This document shows, one piece after another, positions 5,807-8,444 of a stretch of 8,444 nt of DNA (positions are counted from its first letter, which is position 1; every line of letters begins with the position of its first letter). The notes beneath the pieces were generated by a model. It had not been told where the DNA came from. It was given only the letters and a program-made list of their open reading frames with translations, and made no database searches. The stretch is from the NCBI GenBank assembly GCA_019510535.1, contig JAEKKE010000120.1:1-8444 (forward strand), read 5' to 3'. The stretch is from Acidobacteriota bacterium (GTDB lineage: Bacteria; Acidobacteriota; Terriglobia; Terriglobales; Acidobacteriaceae). A program made the position numbers and the translations under genes.

Positions 5807-5816
5807 GGCACGTGCC
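5807..5816. repeat. Perfect palindrome GGCACGTGCC
   Basis: A 10-base perfect palindrome centred 13 bases before the receptor's AGGAG. It could be a dimeric regulator's operator or a short RNA stem. The sequence alone does not distinguish these. Confidence 0.4.
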
Positions 5817-5835
5817 TGCTCATGCCATAGGAGCA
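5817..5835 (+). promoter_or_regulatory. Potential hairpin sequestering the receptor's ribosome binding site
   Basis: TGCTC (5817-5821) can pair with GAGCA (5831-5835) across a 9-base loop. The Shine-Dalgarno AGGAG (5829-5833) would then lie half in the loop and half in the stem. The stem is only 5 bp, so stability is modest unless helped by other pairing. Confidence 0.3.
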
Positions 5836-5844
5836 CCTGTGTCT

Positions 5845-8444
5845 ATGTCGTCCCGCACGCCCGCTTCGCGCGGATATCGTCTGTACGCGGCTCTTTTCTC
5901 GTTGCTGACCGGGCTTTTCCTGCTGCCGAATGACCTGCATGCCCAGGTGGATACCGGCTCCATCAGCGGCGTGATCACCGACTCCAGCGGAGCCGTGATC
6001 GCAGACGCTGATCTGGTTCTGCGAGAGGAGAAGACCGGCATTGTTCTACATCTGCACTCAGGGCAGGATGGCTACTTCAACTTCAGCCCCGTCAAGTTGG
6101 GGACCTATACACTCACTGTCTCGCAGCAGGGCTTCAAGCAGAGCATTACGGAGCACCTCGAGGTCACCATCCAGTCCAGACTGGAGGTTCGTCCGCGCCT
6201 TGAGGCCGGCTCGACCTCAGAAGTCGTTGAGGTCACGACGGAGAATCCGCTGCTCGACACGCGTTCCTCCAGCGTGCAGCAACTGGTGAGTGAACACAGC
6301 ATCAACGCGTTGCCGCTCAATGGCCGCAACGCGACCTTCCTCGCGCAGCTTTCACCGGGTGTGACCTTTGCGCAGAATGACAGCCGCAATCTGCAGGCGA
6401 GCGGTTCATTTACAGCCAATGGAGCCCGCCGCACGCAGAACAATTATCTGCTCGACGGCATGGACGACAACGCCGCCATCGCCGACCTGGTCAACCAGGC
6501 GCAGTATGTCGTGCTGCCGCCGCCGGATGCCATTCGCGAGTTCACCGTGCAGACCAGCACCTACTCGGCTGAGTTCGGCCACTCCGCCGGAGCGGTGCTG
6601 AACGTCAGTACCAAATCCGGGGCGAATAGCCTGCATGGCAATGTGTGGGAGTATCTGCGCAACAGTGCGCTCGATGCGAAGGACTATTTTGTACTGCCAA
6701 CACAGGACAAGCCTGCATTCCGTCAGAACCAGTTCGGCGGAACACTCGGCGGGCCGGTTGTGATTCCGCATCTCTACGATGGCCACAACCGTACCTTCTT
6801 CTTCCTTGACTATCAGGGAAGCCGCATCGCCCAGGGCAGAACCTACACGCAGACCGTTCCCACGTTGGCGGAGCGCAATAGCAGCTATACCAATCTGCAG
6901 GACCTCATTGCGCTGCAGTCGGGTTCCCGTAGCGATGCCTTGAATCGCAGCTTCCCAGTAGGCACAGTCTTCGATCCTTCGACGACCCGTCAGCTTTCGG
7001 CAAGCGGTGTTGACCCGGTTACGGGACTTATCGGTACGCCCAGCGGCTATGTGCGTGATCCCTTCTATAGCGGATCGCTTGTCGGCGTCACCAACTTCAC
7101 CACCGCAGCAAACAAAGCGCTTTTGAATCAGATCCCGCGCAGCCGGCTTGCGGACAACGCTGTTGCGCTACTCAATCTCTATCCGCAACCCACGAGCGCG
7201 GCACTACAGAACAACTACGTCACCAGCCCGATCAACCGCACGACGACAGACAGCGGCGATATCCGTTTCGATGAGGCCTTCAGTTCTGCAGACACGGCTT
7301 TCGTACGCTACAGCATCGTCAATACACAGCAAACGGTCCCCAGTCCCTTTCCCGGAGTTGCCGATGGCTCAGCCTCTCGTCCCGGCAATGGGAACACACA
7401 GTCGCAGAATATTGCACTGAGCGAGACACATATCTTCAGTCCGCACATTGTGAACGAAGCCCGCGTCGGTTACAGCCGCGTACGTGATGTCCGCTTGCAG
7501 CTTGGGGCGAATACTCTCGGTACTCCCGTGCAATACGGTGTTCCCGGTATCCCGCAGGTGCAGGGCAATGGAGGTCTGCCGCAGTTCACCTTCGGCCAGC
7601 TCTCTTCGCTCGGTGCTCCGGGTACGCTGCCCAGCGACAAGTCCAGCAAGATCGCACAGTTTACGGAAAACGTCACGATCGATAAGGCTCGGCACCAGAT
7701 CCGCACAGGCCTCGAGTACCAGCACATTGCCTTTCCCACGCTGACGCCCAGCACCTCTCGCGGCAGCTTTGCCAACAATGGCAGCTACACCTCGGTCGTA
7801 GCCAATACAGACGGATCGACCGACCGCGCACAGTTCCTGCTGGCTCCACTGGCGCCCACGCCAGGAACGCTGCGTAGCCTTGGCGGATCGAATACTGTTT
7901 CGGCCTCCAGCTTCTCGCCGATCTTCAACCTGGGGCGCCAGTATGTCGGTGCCTATGTGCAGGACAGTTGGAAGACCACCGATAAGCTCACACTCAACTT
8001 CGGTCTGCGTTGGGAGTTCCTTGGTATTCCTACGGAGACGGGTGGACGCTTTGCAAACTTCGTTCCGGCTCAGACCGGTGATACCAGCGACGGCATCTCC
8101 CGCTTCTATATCCCGCAATCGCAGGTCGCCAATGTTCCATCCGCTTTCCAGAACCTGCTGGCAACGGATGGCATTGCCTTCACACCCATTCCTGACAAGG
8201 TCATGGGTTACGCACCAAACAAAAACTTTGCCCCACGCGTGGGGTTCGCGTATCAGGCGCGTGAACGGCTGGTGATCCGCGGTGGCTATGGGCTCTTCTT
8301 TCAAGGTTATGAGAATCACGGTCTCAGCATCAGCCCTTGGGTAAACTTCCCCTTCCAGGTCACCACCAGCTATACCGCGGGCAGCTCGGTTACTCCGGTT
8401 ACGGCTGACAACTCCGTAGGTCCGCTCTCGCAGGGCCTGCAGAA
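5845..8444 (+). CDS. TonB-dependent receptor, Oar-like with N-terminal CarboxypepD_reg domain (partial, 3' end missing)
   Basis: An uninterrupted frame of 866 complete codons runs off the window; relatives are usually about 1,000-1,200 residues, so the end of the barrel is missing. Residues 1-33 are a signal peptide (cleavage LHA-Q). Residues 36-117 form a carboxypeptidase-regulatory-like beta-sandwich (GSISGVITDSSGAVIADADL, then GYFNFSPVKLGTYTLTV, QGFK). The plug follows, with LPLNGRN at 156-162, NGARRTQNNYLLDGMDDN at 192-209, IREFTVQTSTYSAEFG from 230, and LNVSTKSG ending at 259. The rest shows beta-barrel strands such as YVGAYVQDSWKTTDKLTLNFGLRWE and RLVIRGGYGLFF. It is an outer-membrane protein for import of an unknown ligand; acidobacteria carry many paralogues. 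AGGAG at 5829-5833 lies 11 bases before the ATG at 5845 and 5 bases before an in-frame GTG at 5839. I kept the ATG, but the GTG is nearly as likely and would add two residues. Confidence 0.93.
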   Translation, partial: MSSRTPASRGYRLYAALFSLLTGLFLLPNDLHAQVDTGSISGVITDSSGAVIADADLVLREEKTGIVLHLHSGQDGYFNFSPVKLGTYTLTVSQQGFKQSITEHLEVTIQSRLEVRPRLEAGSTSEVVEVTTENPLLDTRSSSVQQLVSEHSINALPLNGRNATFLAQLSPGVTFAQNDSRNLQASGSFTANGARRTQNNYLLDGMDDNAAIADLVNQAQYVVLPPPDAIREFTVQTSTYSAEFGHSAGAVLNVSTKSGANSLHGNVWEYLRNSALDAKDYFVLPTQDKPAFRQNQFGGTLGGPVVIPHLYDGHNRTFFFLDYQGSRIAQGRTYTQTVPTLAERNSSYTNLQDLIALQSGSRSDALNRSFPVGTVFDPSTTRQLSASGVDPVTGLIGTPSGYVRDPFYSGSLVGVTNFTTAANKALLNQIPRSRLADNAVALLNLYPQPTSAALQNNYVTSPINRTTTDSGDIRFDEAFSSADTAFVRYSIVNTQQTVPSPFPGVADGSASRPGNGNTQSQNIALSETHIFSPHIVNEARVGYSRVRDVRLQLGANTLGTPVQYGVPGIPQVQGNGGLPQFTFGQLSSLGAPGTLPSDKSSKIAQFTENVTIDKARHQIRTGLEYQHIAFPTLTPSTSRGSFANNGSYTSVVANTDGSTDRAQFLLAPLAPTPGTLRSLGGSNTVSASSFSPIFNLGRQYVGAYVQDSWKTTDKLTLNFGLRWEFLGIPTETGGRFANFVPAQTGDTSDGISRFYIPQSQVANVPSAFQNLLATDGIAFTPIPDKVMGYAPNKNFAPRVGFAYQARERLVIRGGYGLFFQGYENHGLSISPWVNFPFQVTTSYTAGSSVTPVTADNSVGPLSQGLQ

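Larger units (their letters stand above)
5697..5844 (+). promoter_or_regulatory. Structured 5' leader of the receptor gene
   Basis: This is a 148-base untranslated stretch between the leader-peptide stop and the receptor start. It contains a small hairpin at 5719-5737 (ACACG-TTT-CGTGT plus GG/CC across a two-base bulge). An alternative copy of CGTGT at 5787-5791 could compete for the same ACACG. It also holds a 10-base palindrome at 5807-5816 and a potential hairpin over the Shine-Dalgarno at 5817-5835. No U-run follows any of these, so an intrinsic terminator is not evident; control at translation initiation or through Rho would fit better. No other gene is seen here. Confidence 0.4.

Noticed and set aside
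7369..8319. A 316-codon open frame on the minus strand inside the receptor gene
   Set aside because: It lies wholly antisense to a receptor frame with clear domain motifs, shows no recognisable domain and has no ribosome binding site. It is a shadow of GC-rich coding sequence.

Overview
The window looks like a piece of an Acidobacteriota chromosome, most likely class Terriglobia (Granulicella, Terriglobus or Edaphobacter-like). This is inferred from three things: a CarboxypepD_reg/Oar-type TonB-dependent receptor, a c-type cytochrome overlapping a short PQQ-type beta-propeller protein of the kind seen in acidobacteria, and the pairing of DUF1080 and Hyi-like exported sugar enzymes. No RNA gene, insertion sequence, CRISPR array or phage gene is visible.

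Layout from left to right. Positions 1-842 carry, on the minus strand, a DUF1080 (3-keto-disaccharide hydrolase family) protein and the first nine codons of a gene tightly coupled downstream of it. A strong hairpin terminator (938-970) separates these from a two-gene minus-strand operon (985-3341): a di-heme cytochrome c followed, with an ATGA overlap, by a PQQ-type eight-bladed propeller dehydrogenase. A 52-base divergent promoter region lies between that operon and a plus-strand, Tat-exported, hydroxypyruvate-isomerase-like TIM-barrel protein (3394-4269). A bidirectional terminator (4284-4313) divides it from a convergent, exported metallo-beta-lactamase-fold hydrolase (4326-5483, minus). 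The last third is a large TonB-dependent receptor on the plus strand (5845 to beyond the window edge).

The roughly 360 bases between the hydrolase and the receptor contain the most unusual element. A 22-codon reading frame at 5628-5696 ends in Cys-Cys-Leu-Cys-Cys-Cys-Arg-stop. A promoter-like sequence is placed so that transcription would start at its own ATG. This has the form of a leaderless polycysteine leader peptide, suggesting that the receptor is controlled by cysteine or sulfur supply. The receptor's Shine-Dalgarno sequence lies in a potential hairpin 120 bases further on.

All six substantial proteins carry a Sec- or Tat-type export signal. A reasonable but unproven reading is a cell-envelope toolkit: the receptor imports a ligand through the outer membrane, the quinoprotein/cytochrome pair oxidises a sugar or alcohol in the periplasm, and the DUF1080 and TIM-barrel proteins process keto-sugars or their isomers. 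Nothing in the window fixes the substrate.
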